Notes under the pieces: generated by a model
Databases searched by the model: none
What the model was told of the DNA's origin: nothing
Seen by the model: the letters and a program-made list of their open reading frames with translations, nothing else
In this document: in pieces, positions 28,197 to 39,178 of the stretch
Position numbering within the stretch: the first letter of the stretch is position 1
Layout of the letters: each line of letters starts with the position of its first letter
Assembly (NCBI RefSeq): GCF_028548475.1
Contig: NZ_JAQQLE010000003.1
Coordinates: 62,001-126,000, forward strand
Reading direction: 5' to 3'
DNA: 64,000 bases
Origin: Vogesella margarita
Lineage (GTDB): Bacteria; Pseudomonadota; Gammaproteobacteria; Burkholderiales; Chromobacteriaceae
Translations under genes and position numbers: made by a program

Positions 28197-29204
28197 TTAA
28201 CCCTCTTGCAAGTCGGGGATTGAATATGGCGCATCCAGACGCGACAATTGCGAATGCGGTACGGCGGCAAGAAAAGGCGTTCCCTCCCATGCCGATATTT
28301 GCATCACGACCAGTGCCAGATATTTTTTTACGGTCAACGGCACACACAGCATCACTTTACCGATGGCCTGCTCACCCGTAGCGGCAACCTGAATATCCAT
28401 TCCGGCTGCACAATCATCGGCATGAACTTCCACCACAAACATGCGGCGCTTCACTTTGCCGAGATATTGGGTACGCGCCACAATTTCCTGGCCCGGATAG
28501 CAGCCCTTGCGGAAACTGATACCGCCTATCAGATCCAGGTTCGCCATTTGCGGCACGAATGCTTCATAGGTCACCTTCGACACCCAGGGAATACCGGCGC
28601 GAATGAAAAAGGCGTCAAACAGGCGACTGGCCAGCAGTTTGCCGGCAAAGCTCGGCAGCGTGACGATACCGTCCACACCCAGGCAGGTAATACGAATCTG
28701 GCTACCCATCGACACGATCATGCACGGGGCAGTTCCCGTCACGGTCGCCTCAAATACAGGACGCACCGTTTCGGCGGCAGCCAGATATTCACCGACAATC
28801 ACGCTGTCAGTGGCTTCGATTTTTACCTTGGCACGCAATACGAACATGGAAAGACGGCGGTGGAAAGCCTCGGCAATATCCTTGCGCACCAGCAGGAAAA
28901 ACGTCTGCTCAAGACGCCACAACAGGAAACTGGCCTGCATCCGTCCCTTGGCATTGGAATAACTGCTCCATTGCGCCACGGCACCATTCAGCTCCTTGAC
29001 ATCGGAAGAAAACTGCCCCTGCAGGAACGCTTCCGCATCATCGCCATATACCTTCAACAAAACAAACTGGGTAAGTAGCGCATGGCTATCCTGCCCGAAT
29101 GACAGGGCTTCCTGGCTCTCGTCACCGGACAAAACCACATCACCGTCGACATTGAGCACGGCACCATGCTGATTCAAATAAGCCAATACTTGCGGCTGGT
29201 TCAT
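28197..29204 (-). CDS. ygfZ: YgfZ/GcvT-domain folate-binding protein (iron-sulfur protein repair or assembly)
   Basis: YgfZ uses folate to support activity of some iron-sulfur enzymes such as MiaB. The 335-residue product has the family-defining motif KGCYPGQEIVART near residue 235, with the conserved Cys. The N-terminal GcvT-like fold includes the FLQGQFSSDVKEL segment. Base composition is less GC-rich than that of most neighbours. It lies 93 bases upstream of the H-NS gene on the same strand. It diverges from the EamA gene. Confidence 0.9.
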   Translation of the reverse strand: MNQPQVLAYLNQHGAVLNVDGDVVLSGDESQEALSFGQDSHALLTQFVLLKVYGDDAEAFLQGQFSSDVKELNGAVAQWSSYSNAKGRMQASFLLWRLEQTFFLLVRKDIAEAFHRRLSMFVLRAKVKIEATDSVIVGEYLAAAETVRPVFEATVTGTAPCMIVSMGSQIRITCLGVDGIVTLPSFAGKLLASRLFDAFFIRAGIPWVSKVTYEAFVPQMANLDLIGGISFRKGCYPGQEIVARTQYLGKVKRRMFVVEVHADDCAAGMDIQVAATGEQAIGKVMLCVPLTVKKYLALVVMQISAWEGTPFLAAVPHSQLSRLDAPYSIPDLQEG

Positions 29205-29298
29205 TCACTATTCCTTTCAGTATTACGGGTCTCGTTACACCCGTAAAAGCCCCGGCGGCAGGCTATTCATTCCACGCCCGGCACGTTATGATTTACGG

Positions 29299-30132
29299 AT
29301 GAAAAAATTCACTTTACTGCCGGCATTGCTGGCCATTTTACTGTGGTCATCGCTGGCCGCGTTAGGCGCATTTACCCAGCGCCTGCCACCCTTTCTGGTC
29401 ACCGCTATCGCACTTTTCATTGGCAGCCTGCTCGCCATTCATCGCCTGAAGGAGTGGCGCGTGGCTCCGCGCACCCTGCTGATTGGCGTCGCCGGCATCT
29501 TCGGCTACCACTGCCTGCTGTTTACCGCCTTTCGCACCGCACCGGCGCTGGAGGCCAACCTGCTGAATTATCTGTGGCCATTGCTGATTGTCGTGCTCAG
29601 CCCGCTATTCGGGCTGGGCAAGCTAACCGGTCGTCACATCGTGGCAGCCATGGTCGGTTTTTGCGGCGCGGTACTGATTGTCAGCAAGGGCAAACTCGAT
29701 TTTGCCGCCAGTCTGCCGCTAGGCTACCTGTTCGCGATCGCCGCAGCCTTCACCTGGGCCAGCTACAGCCTGGCAACACGCAAGCTCCCCCCCTTTCCCA
29801 ATGCAGCAGTCGGCGGCTTCTGCCTGCTCTCCAGCCTGCTTGCCGCACTGTGCCACTGGCTGTTCGAACCGGCAATCGTTCCCAACAATCAGGAATGGCT
29901 GGCGCTGCTGCTGATGGGGATCGGTCCACTGGGCGCATCGTTCTTCCTGTGGGACAAGGCCATGAAGGAAGGCGACCCGAAACAGATCGGCGCCCTCTCC
30001 TACCTTACGCCCCTGCTGTCCACCCTGATTCTGGCCATCAGCGGACTCGGGGAACTGAACACCATCAGCTGGATAGCCGGCGCCCTGATTCTGGTCGGTG
30101 CCACCATCGGCACCCTCGGCCGCGGACGCTGA
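29299..30132 (+). CDS. EamA/DMT superfamily transporter
   Basis: Inner-membrane permease of the drug/metabolite transporter superfamily; members export amino acids or other metabolites. The 277-residue product has ten predicted helices in two EamA repeats. ALLAILLWSSLAALGAF opens the first and LFAIAAAFTWASYSLATRK the second. The sequence resembles YddG-type aromatic amino acid exporters in general layout, but the substrate cannot be fixed. The 191 bases after it hold no gene and only weak GC-rich inverted repeats. Confidence 0.87.
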   Translation: MKKFTLLPALLAILLWSSLAALGAFTQRLPPFLVTAIALFIGSLLAIHRLKEWRVAPRTLLIGVAGIFGYHCLLFTAFRTAPALEANLLNYLWPLLIVVLSPLFGLGKLTGRHIVAAMVGFCGAVLIVSKGKLDFAASLPLGYLFAIAAAFTWASYSLATRKLPPFPNAAVGGFCLLSSLLAALCHWLFEPAIVPNNQEWLALLLMGIGPLGASFFLWDKAMKEGDPKQIGALSYLTPLLSTLILAISGLGELNTISWIAGALILVGATIGTLGRGR

Positions 30133-30323
30133 GCCGGCCGTCAGCCCCAAGCCATGGCCGGCCGCGCCTTGCCGACTGAACGGCAACGGCAACACATTGG
30201 CACCCGGCGGACTCTCGGCGGGTCAGCGGCAAAAAACGGCAGGCAAGCGGGGACAGGGCGCGACAGAGGCCACCCGCTAGCCGTACCACAGCAGAGGCAG
30301 GACGCTTGCGCAATCCCGCCATT

Positions 30324-30788
30324 CTAGCCGGACAGGCGCGGATGAAACACCGAAGCGGCAACAGGGTTATTGCGGCATTTGCGATAGGCAAGGTGGGCGC
30401 CACGCACGGCGGACAAGGTGGCATAGGAAAAGCGGGTGGAAGCAAAATGCTGGATCTGGCGGGTGGCACGCGATGCGATCAGATAGCCGGAGAAACCGAT
30501 GTCCAGCGGCAGGGTACAGGGTGCCGCAGGTTGTCGCAGCCAGGTCTTCTGCTGGTCGCCAAACCAGCGTTCCAGCACCAGCAGCAGGTCATGCTGTGCG
30601 TCGGCAGACGCCTGCAACAACGAAGCACCCGACATCATCGGCGCATCCAGCTGCCCGATCAGGCCAGGATCGCCGGCGCTCGGCAACGACAGCCGGCACC
30701 AGCTGTGCCAGCAATCGGCCTGTGCGGCCAACATGCGCTGCTGGTTGGCCTGTACCGCGTCGAGATATTGCTGAAAAACCGTTGCCAT
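30324..30788 (-). CDS. Small hypothetical protein, possibly phasin-like
   Basis: Not recognised. The 154-residue product is mostly helical, has no signal peptide or membrane segment, and starts MATVFQQYLDAVQANQQRML. Its N-terminal helix rich in Gln, Ala and Leu recalls phasin or PHA granule proteins, but no clear family motif was found. The ATG at 30788 has GGAGG six bases upstream. It is 29 bases from the stop side of the LysR gene start region on the same strand, so it may be co-transcribed after it. Confidence 0.6.
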   Translation of the reverse strand: MATVFQQYLDAVQANQQRMLAAQADCWHSWCRLSLPSAGDPGLIGQLDAPMMSGASLLQASADAQHDLLLVLERWFGDQQKTWLRQPAAPCTLPLDIGFSGYLIASRATRQIQHFASTRFSYATLSAVRGAHLAYRKCRNNPVAASVFHPRLSG

Positions 30789-30816
30789 CACATGCCTCCG
30801 GATAACGACTAGCTAC

Positions 30817-31713
30817 TCACGCAGCAACATTGCTGCTCAGGCCCCATACCGGCTGCAAACCGGCAATCAGTGTTTTCAGGGTCGGATCCTCGGCGCGATC
30901 GGCCGGGTAGACAAACTGCAGCTCCGCCATCTTCACAATCTCCGGCACCAGATCCACCACCCCGCGCGCGGCCGCATCAAGCGCCTCTTCCTCGCGCAGC
31001 AAGGCCAGTCCGACGCCTGCCTGCACCAGTTCGGAGGCGGTAAACAGGTTATCGCACTCCGACACCTTCTTTGGGGCGATGTTCAGCTCCCGCCACAGCT
31101 CGGACACGATCTTGGACAGGCTGGAAAACTGGGAAATGCCGACCCAAGGCAAACGCCCCAGCTCTTTGGGGTTGGCCGCATTGATGCGCGCCAGCCAGCC
31201 CTTGGGCATCACGATGCGCAAGCGCAGCTGCGCAAGCAGCAGGGTATGCACGTTGACGTAGGGGTTCTTGCCCAGATAGAAGCCGGCGTCCAGCTCTTTC
31301 TTGCGCACAGCGTTGAGCACATCACCGGTCACCCCCTGGTGCAGGCACACCTCCAGCAAGGGAAAGCGCTCGGCCAGGCCGGCGACCCAGGGGCCGACCC
31401 GCAACACGTCCGGCGTCAGCGCGATGCCGATCTGCACCTTGCCGGTCAGCGGCCCCTTCAGGCTACGAGCATGATCCAGCAGCTGCCGTGCCGACATCAG
31501 GATGTCCTGCGCACGCGGCAGCAGCTCCTGCCCTGCAAGAGTCAATACCACCCCACCCGCCGTACGTTCAAACAAGGACATGCCTACTTCTTCTTCAATG
31601 GCCTTGATCTGCGCCGTCACCGCGGGCTGCGACAAGTGAAGAAGCTCAGCGGCCTGAGTCAGATGGCCCTGCTGAGCCACCGTAACAAAGGTGCGCAATT
31701 GGTAGATTTCCAT
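30817..31713 (-). CDS. LysR-family transcriptional regulator
   Basis: The 298-residue product has an N-terminal winged helix-turn-helix (MEIYQLRTFVTVAQQGHLTQ, AAELLHLSQPAVTAQIKAIE). A LysR substrate-binding domain follows (about 90-290). It is divergent from the yjcH-actP-acs acetate genes, the usual layout for a LysR regulator and its target. This makes it a candidate acetate or short-chain acid regulator. The ligand is unknown. The small gene at 30324-30788 follows it. Confidence 0.9.
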   Translation of the reverse strand: MEIYQLRTFVTVAQQGHLTQAAELLHLSQPAVTAQIKAIEEEVGMSLFERTAGGVVLTLAGQELLPRAQDILMSARQLLDHARSLKGPLTGKVQIGIALTPDVLRVGPWVAGLAERFPLLEVCLHQGVTGDVLNAVRKKELDAGFYLGKNPYVNVHTLLLAQLRLRIVMPKGWLARINAANPKELGRLPWVGISQFSSLSKIVSELWRELNIAPKKVSECDNLFTASELVQAGVGLALLREEEALDAAARGVVDLVPEIVKMAELQFVYPADRAEDPTLKTLIAGLQPVWGLSSNVAA

Positions 31714-32031
31714 GCTGGACGACTCTCCTGATCGGCTGGGCGCGCGCTATTTTTGCACCACAATGGTGTGTTTTTTGCCATTTTGTACAACTTCTCCGTC
31801 AACCCACAAGGCATGCACACAAAAAGCTGGATAACGATTGCTGATCCCTTTCATCAATAAAGCAAATACTCGAATGCAAACCACTAATAAACAAGGAAAA
31901 TTTCCAGAAAAAACGGTGAAGTTAATTCCTGCTATCAGAAAAAACGATTAGCCACATCGTCGAGTCGACTTTTAGATTGCAAGAACACGCAAACCGCACT
32001 TGCGGGCAGCGAGAAACGGGAGGAGACAACG
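31714..32031. promoter_or_regulatory. Divergent control region between LysR gene and yjcH-actP
   Basis: This AT-rich 318-base region has no ORF. It contains the short inverted repeat CACCACAATGGTG (31756-31768), 43 bases before the LysR start, which could be a LysR site. A strong ribosome-binding site GGAGGAG precedes yjcH. No confident sigma-70 promoter was identified. Confidence 0.4.
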
Positions 32032-32340
32032 ATGAATGAAGATATCCTTACACGGGTACAAAACAACCCCAAGTTCAAAGAGCTTGTTCACAAGCGAACC
32101 CGCCTTGGCTGGCAGCTGAGTATCCTGATGCTGGCTATCTACTATGGCTTTATCCTGGTGCTGGCCTTCGCACCCAACGTGCTTGGCGCCTCGCTGTCGG
32201 GCGGTACCACCACGGTCGGCATTCCGGTTGGCATTTTCATCATCGTCTCGGCATTCGTCCTGACCGGCGTCTATGTCCGCAAGGCCAATACCGAGTTTGA
32301 CCAACTGAACCAACAAATCGTCGAGGATGCCAAACAATGA
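32032..32340 (+). CDS. yjcH: DUF485 (YjcH-like) membrane protein, partner of ActP
   Basis: Small inner-membrane protein nearly always encoded with the acetate permease; its exact role is unknown. The 102-residue product has the DUF485 layout: a soluble start with [16 protein letters not shown], two membrane helices (about 26-48 and 61-82) and a charged C-terminus. Its stop overlaps the actP start by four bases (ATGA), giving translational coupling. A strong GGAGGAG site precedes the ATG. Confidence 0.92.
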   Translation: MNEDILTRVQNNPKFKELVHKRTRLGWQLSILMLAIYYGFILVLAFAPNVLGASLSGGTTTVGIPVGIFIIVSAFVLTGVYVRKANTEFDQLNQQIVEDAKQ

Positions 32341-34016
32341 AAAGCTGGACGAAAACCCTCTGCGCCACCGCGCTGACCGGCCTGCCGGCACTCGCGCTGG
32401 CCGCCGGCGCCTTTGAAGGCGAAGTCACCAAGCAGGCGACCAACTGGCACGCCATCATCATGTTCTTCCTGTTTGTCGCGTTCACCATGGGCATCACCTA
32501 CTGGGCCTCGCGACGCACCCGTTCCGCCAGTGACTTCTACACTGCCGGCGGCGGCATTACCGGCTTCCAGAACGGTCTCGCGATTGCCGGCGACTACATG
32601 TCCGCCGCCTCCTTCCTCGGTATCTCGGCAATGGTGTTCGACAAGGGCTACGATGGCCTGATCTACTCCATCGGCTTCCTGGTCGGCTGGCCGGTGATCC
32701 TGTTCCTGGTGGCAGAGCGCCTGCGTAACCTGGGCAAGTTCACCTTTGCCGACGTTGCCTCCTACCGCCTGCAACAGACTCCGGTACGCACCTTTGCCGC
32801 AACCGGCACCCTGGTGGTGGTGGCGCTGTACCTGATCGCACAGATGGTTGGTGCCGGCAAGCTGATCCAGCTGCTGTTCGGCATGAGCTACTCCTCCGCG
32901 GTGGTTCTGGTCGGCATCCTGATGGTGATGTACGTGACCTTCGGCGGCATGCTGGCCACTACCTGGGTACAGATCATCAAGGCGGTCATCCTGCTTGGCG
33001 GTGCCAGCTTCATGGCCTTCATGGTTCTGTCCACCGTTGGCTTCAGCCCTGAGATGATGTTCCAGAAAGCGGTCGCCATCCACGCCAAGGGCGCCGAAAT
33101 CATGGCACCGGGCAAGGCTGACCCGATCGACTCCATCTCGCTGGGCCTGGCACTGATGTTCGGTACTGCCGGTCTGCCGCACATCCTGATGCGCTTCTTC
33201 ACCGTGTCCGACGCCAAGGAAGCCCGCAAATCGGTATTCTACGCCACCGGCTTCATCGGCTACTTCTACATCCTGACCTTCATCATCGGCTTCGGCGCGA
33301 TCATGCTGCTGCTTGACCAGCCATCGATGATGGAAACCGTGGTCAAGAACGGCAAGGAAGTGACCCAACTGATCGGCGGCAGCAACATGGCGGCGATTCA
33401 TCTGGCCAACGCGGTTGGTGGTGACCTGTTCCTCGGCTTCATCTCGGCCGTTGCCTTCGCCACCATCCTGGCAGTGGTTGCCGGTCTGGCCCTGTCCGGT
33501 GCCTCGGCGGTATCGCATGACCTGTACGCTTCCGTAATCAAGAAGGGCAAGGCCAACGAAGCCGACGAAATCCGCGTCTCGAAAATCACCACCGTGGTAC
33601 TGGGTGTGATCGCCATCCTGCTGGGCCTGCTGTTCGAAAAGCAGAACATCGCCTTCATGGTCGGTCTGGCTTTCTCGATCGCCGCTTCCGCCAACTTCCC
33701 GGTGCTGTTCCTGTCCATGTTCTGGAAGGGTCTGACCACCCGCGGCGCGGTTGTCGGCGGCTTCATCGGCCTGATCTCCGCGGTTGGCCTGATCGTGATG
33801 GGTCCGGCGGTATGGGTAGACGTGCTGAAGCATGAAACCGCACTGTTCCCGTACAAGAACCCGGCGATTTTCTCGATCACCCTGGCCTTCGTCTTCACCT
33901 GGCTGGTTTCGGTGCTGGACAAGTCCAAGTCCGCGATTGAAGAAAAAGCCAAGTTCGATGCACAGTTTGTACGCTCGATGACCGGTATTGGTGCCGCAGG
34001 TGCCTCCAAACACTAA
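32337..34016 (+). CDS. actP: Cation/acetate symporter ActP
   Basis: Sodium-solute symporter that imports acetate and glycolate. The 559-residue product starts with a signal-like sequence ([23 protein letters not shown] trimmed here to its pattern), followed by about 13 membrane helices. SSS family features include [29 protein letters not shown] and the C-terminal helices. Codon use is less GC-rich and more optimised than in neighbouring genes, suggesting high expression. A hairpin lies between it and acs. Confidence 0.94.
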   Translation: MKSWTKTLCATALTGLPALALAAGAFEGEVTKQATNWHAIIMFFLFVAFTMGITYWASRRTRSASDFYTAGGGITGFQNGLAIAGDYMSAASFLGISAMVFDKGYDGLIYSIGFLVGWPVILFLVAERLRNLGKFTFADVASYRLQQTPVRTFAATGTLVVVALYLIAQMVGAGKLIQLLFGMSYSSAVVLVGILMVMYVTFGGMLATTWVQIIKAVILLGGASFMAFMVLSTVGFSPEMMFQKAVAIHAKGAEIMAPGKADPIDSISLGLALMFGTAGLPHILMRFFTVSDAKEARKSVFYATGFIGYFYILTFIIGFGAIMLLLDQPSMMETVVKNGKEVTQLIGGSNMAAIHLANAVGGDLFLGFISAVAFATILAVVAGLALSGASAVSHDLYASVIKKGKANEADEIRVSKITTVVLGVIAILLGLLFEKQNIAFMVGLAFSIAASANFPVLFLSMFWKGLTTRGAVVGGFIGLISAVGLIVMGPAVWVDVLKHETALFPYKNPAIFSITLAFVFTWLVSVLDKSKSAIEEKAKFDAQFVRSMTGIGAAGASKH

Positions 34017-34032
34017 GCGAGTCGTGTAAAAA

Positions 34033-34058
34033 TGGCCGCACCCGAACGGGTGCGGCCA
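34033..34058 (+). terminator. Hairpin between actP and acs
   Basis: Perfect 11-base stem TGGCCGCACCC / GGGTGCGGCCA with a four-base loop and no T-run. It probably attenuates rather than fully stops read-through into acs. Confidence 0.65.
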
Positions 34059-34095
34059 GTTGCTGTCCGCGAATCATGTTTGCAAGGAACGCTTT

Positions 34096-36066
<1,971 letters not shown>

Positions 36067-36093
36067 ACGGCCCTCCCCCAAGCTGTCCTTGTA

Positions 36094-36132
36094 AACCGCA
36101 CGTGTGCTGCATCACCGTGCGGTTCTTTTTTT
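36094..36132 (+). terminator. Intrinsic terminator after acs
   Basis: Nine-base stem AACCGCACG / CGTGCGGTT with a 13-base loop, followed by C and seven T. Confidence 0.85.
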
Positions 36133-36146
36133 GTTTGCGGCAACAC

Positions 36147-36179
36147 AAGGTTGGCCGCAATCCGTCTGCGGCCAACCTT
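36147..36179. repeat. Inverted pair of uptake-like words after acs
   Basis: Two exact copies (36147-36159 forward, 36167-36179 reverse) form a 13-base perfect stem with a seven-base loop. It lies 14 bases beyond the real terminator, so termination alone does not explain it. Confidence 0.87.
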
Positions 36180-36273
36180 GCGGCGTCCGCCCGGCTGCCG
36201 GACAATAGCGCCCAGCCATTTACAGACCCCAGCCCGGTTGCACACCGGCCACTCGCGAAGTCAGCACCCCATC

Positions 36274-38262
36274 ATGAGCCAAGCTTTTCCGCCCGCCCGT
36301 CTTGACTGGAGCACCGGTCAACCCGTTTCCGCCGATTACGGCGACGTCTATTTTTCCCGGGAAAGCGGCCTTGATGAAACGCGTCACGTGTTTATCGAGC
36401 ACAACCAGCTGCCGCAGCGCTTCGCGGCGCTGGAGGCAGAGCAGCTGTTCAGCATCGGCGAGACCGGTTTCGGCACCGGCCTGAACTTCCTGGTCGCCTG
36501 GCAGTGCTTCCTGCAGCACGCACCGACCGGCGCGCGCCTGTCTTTTGTCAGCACCGAGAAGCACCCGCTCACCGCCACCGACCTCGTGCAGGCGCAGGCG
36601 ATGTGGCCGGAGCTGGCCGCCCAGGCCGCGGCGCTGCAGCAGCAATACGACGCCATGGCGCCTGGCTGGCACCGCTTCGTGCTGGAAAACGGCCGCGTGA
36701 TCCTGACCCTGCTGATCGGCGACGTGCTGGAAACCCTGCCGCAGCTGGAAGCGCGCATCGACGCCTGGTTCCTCGACGGCTTTGCCCCGGCCAAGAATCC
36801 CGAAATGTGGCAACCGGCGCTGTTCCAGCAGCTGGCCCGGCTGTCGCACCGCGGCACCACGCTGGCCACCTTCACCAGCGCCGGCATCGTGCGCCGCGGC
36901 CTGGAAGACGCCGGCTTCGGCATCGAGAAGGTGCCCGGCCACGGCAGAAAGCGGGACATGACGCGCGGCCAGCTGCTACACCCGCCGCACGCCGAGTGGC
37001 GCGCGCCGTGGTACGCGCTCCCGCAGCAAGCCGTCAGCGAACGCAGCGCGGTGGTGATCGGCGCCGGCATCGCCGGGGCCAGCGTCGCGCGCAGCCTGGC
37101 CAACCGCGGCTGGCAGGTCACCGTGCTCGACCGCCACCCGTTGCCAGCGCAGGAGGCCTCCGGCAATCCGCAGGGCGTGCTGTACACCAAGCTGTCGCCC
37201 CACTTCACGCCGCTGACCCAGCTGGTACTGTCCGGCTACGGCTACACCCTGCGCACGTTGAGCCGGCTGCTGCCGGAAGACGGCGTGCAGTGGCGGCGCT
37301 GCGGCGTGCTGCAACTGGCCGGCGACGCCGCCGAAGAGAAGCGCCAGCAAGGCCTGGCCGCCGCCGGACTACCAGCGCGCATCCTGCGCCGTGTCGATGC
37401 CGCCGAAGCCTCCGCCATCGCCGGCGTCGAGCTTGCGCAGGGCGGTCTCTATTTCGAGCAGGGCGGCTGGCTGAACCCGCCGAGCCTGGTCAACAGGCTG
37501 CTGGATCATCCCAACATCACCCTGCGCCTGGGAGATGCCGTCACCGAGCTCGCGCAAAACCCGGCAGACGGCGGCTGGGTGGCGGTGGGCAGCGACGGCC
37601 CGCTGGCCATCGGCAGCATTGCCGTGGTTGCCACCGCCAACGACACCATGCAGTTCGACCCGACCTACTACCTGCCGGTGAAGCGCATCCGCGGCCAGGT
37701 CACCGAGCTGGCCGCCACTGCCGACAGCCAGCGGCTGCAGACCGTGCTGTGCGGCGAAGGCTATATCGCCCCGGCACGCCAAGGGCGGCACTGCCTCGGC
37801 GCCACCTTCAAGTTCGAGTACGAGGATCTGGCGGCCAACGACGCCGAGCACGCCGAGAATCTGACGATGCTGGCCGGCATGGCGCCACGGCTGTACCAGG
37901 CGTTAGGTGGCAACGACATCGGCCCGGCGCAGTGCCTGGGCCGCGCCGCGTTGCGCTGTACCAGCCCGGACTACCTGCCCATGGTCGGCGCCGTCGTCGA
38001 CCGCGACGCCTTCCTCGACTGCTACCAGGCGCTGGCGCGCGACGCTTCGCTGAAGCTGACTGCCGAGGCGCCGCTGATCAGGGGGCTGTACGTCAGCACC
38101 GCCCACGGTTCGCGCGGCATGGTCACCGCACCGCTGGCCGGCGAGATCATCGCCAGCCAGCTGAACGGCGAACCGGCGCCGCTGCCAGGCAGCATCATGG
38201 ATGCCGTCAACCCCAGCCGCTTCCTGGTTCGCGACCTGATCCGCCAGAAACACCGCGATTGA
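36274..38262 (+). CDS. mnmC: Bifunctional tRNA 5-methylaminomethyl-2-thiouridine modification enzyme MnmC
   Basis: Completes mnm5s2U synthesis at the tRNA wobble position. The N-terminal methyltransferase domain (about 1-235) has GETGFGTGLNFLVAW and FLDGFAPAKNPEMW. The C-terminal FAD oxidase domain (about 260-650) has GAGIAGASVARSLANRGW and the C-terminal YVSTAHGSRGM. The product has 662 residues, as for E. coli MnmC. The ATG at 36274 was chosen from the family start (MSQAFPPARLDWSTGQP). It is convergent with a hydrolase gene with almost no gap. Confidence 0.95.
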   Translation: MSQAFPPARLDWSTGQPVSADYGDVYFSRESGLDETRHVFIEHNQLPQRFAALEAEQLFSIGETGFGTGLNFLVAWQCFLQHAPTGARLSFVSTEKHPLTATDLVQAQAMWPELAAQAAALQQQYDAMAPGWHRFVLENGRVILTLLIGDVLETLPQLEARIDAWFLDGFAPAKNPEMWQPALFQQLARLSHRGTTLATFTSAGIVRRGLEDAGFGIEKVPGHGRKRDMTRGQLLHPPHAEWRAPWYALPQQAVSERSAVVIGAGIAGASVARSLANRGWQVTVLDRHPLPAQEASGNPQGVLYTKLSPHFTPLTQLVLSGYGYTLRTLSRLLPEDGVQWRRCGVLQLAGDAAEEKRQQGLAAAGLPARILRRVDAAEASAIAGVELAQGGLYFEQGGWLNPPSLVNRLLDHPNITLRLGDAVTELAQNPADGGWVAVGSDGPLAIGSIAVVATANDTMQFDPTYYLPVKRIRGQVTELAATADSQRLQTVLCGEGYIAPARQGRHCLGATFKFEYEDLAANDAEHAENLTMLAGMAPRLYQALGGNDIGPAQCLGRAALRCTSPDYLPMVGAVVDRDAFLDCYQALARDASLKLTAEAPLIRGLYVSTAHGSRGMVTAPLAGEIIASQLNGEPAPLPGSIMDAVNPSRFLVRDLIRQKHRD

Positions 38263-38263
38263 A

Positions 38264-39049
38264 TCAGCCAGCCAATTGCGCCATGATCAGCGCCGCCGTG
38301 GCCTGCGGCTGCTCCAGCGGAAACAGGTGCGAACCTTTTTGCACCACGATGTTCACAGCGAAGTGCTTGCGCATATAGGCCAGGTCCGCCGGCGTCAGCA
38401 CGTCACTGCTCTCGCCGGCGACAAACACCGTCGGCACCCGCAGCCGTCCCTTGTAGCGGGGCAGCGAATGCGGCAGCGTGTTGTAGATCGCGTTTTCGAT
38501 CACTGGCCGGAACTTCAGACGGCGGCCGCCATCGGCTGTCGCCACCGTGCCGAGCTCGGCGTAGTCGTGCAGGCAGTCGGGATCGAAACGGGCGAACATC
38601 GGCTTGCGCGCGAAATAGTCATACACCGATTCGACGCTGGCCCAGTTGTCGCGCCGCTTCAGGGTATTGCCACCCGGCGTCACGCGGCTGATGAAGCCCA
38701 GTTTTTTCGCCAGCCAGATGCCGCGCGAACGCAGCGGCCCCATCAGCGGCGAATCGAGAATGATCAGCTTGCTGAACAGCTCCGGGTGGCGGATGGCGGC
38801 AAAGAACAGGATGAAACCGCCCAGCGAATGCCCGACGCCGACCACTGGCCGGTCGTAATGCTGGCGCAGGTGGGCAACGGTTTCCTCGACCAGATGCGGC
38901 CAACAGTCGGTCACCGGATAACGCGGATCGTGGCCGATGCAGTCGAGGTAGCCGACTTCGCAGCCCTGCTCGCGCAGTGACTGGTGCAACTTGCGGTACA
39001 CCGACGCCGGAAAGCTGTTGGCGTGGGCAAAATGAATGATGGGGATCAT
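38264..39049 (-). CDS. Alpha/beta hydrolase
   Basis: Predicted serine hydrolase or esterase; substrate unknown. The 261-residue product has the oxyanion region HFAHANSFPASVYR, the nucleophile elbow GHSLGGF, an acid residue after VPTVFVAGESSDVLTP and the catalytic His in KGSHLFPLEQP. This lineup resembles small esterases near tRNA or lipid genes, but no finer family could be named. The ATG at 39049 has GAGGAG nine bases upstream. The stop lies one base from the mnmC stop. Confidence 0.82.
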   Translation of the reverse strand: MIPIIHFAHANSFPASVYRKLHQSLREQGCEVGYLDCIGHDPRYPVTDCWPHLVEETVAHLRQHYDRPVVGVGHSLGGFILFFAAIRHPELFSKLIILDSPLMGPLRSRGIWLAKKLGFISRVTPGGNTLKRRDNWASVESVYDYFARKPMFARFDPDCLHDYAELGTVATADGGRRLKFRPVIENAIYNTLPHSLPRYKGRLRVPTVFVAGESSDVLTPADLAYMRKHFAVNIVVQKGSHLFPLEQPQATAALIMAQLAG

Positions 39050-39178
39050 GGCGGGTGCTCCTCGTGGCCCCATATTATATCAAGCGTTTGCTTGGCAAAA
39101 TAAGGACCGTGCGTTTGGCTGCAGACGCACGACCGCAACAACTTATCAAGGCACCGCCGTTTTGGCGCTCACAAGCTC

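Noticed and set aside
32271..34013. A 580-codon open frame antisense to actP
   Set aside because: ActP is unmistakable on the plus strand; the antisense product is low-complexity (Gly, His, Asp, Gln) and unlike any protein.
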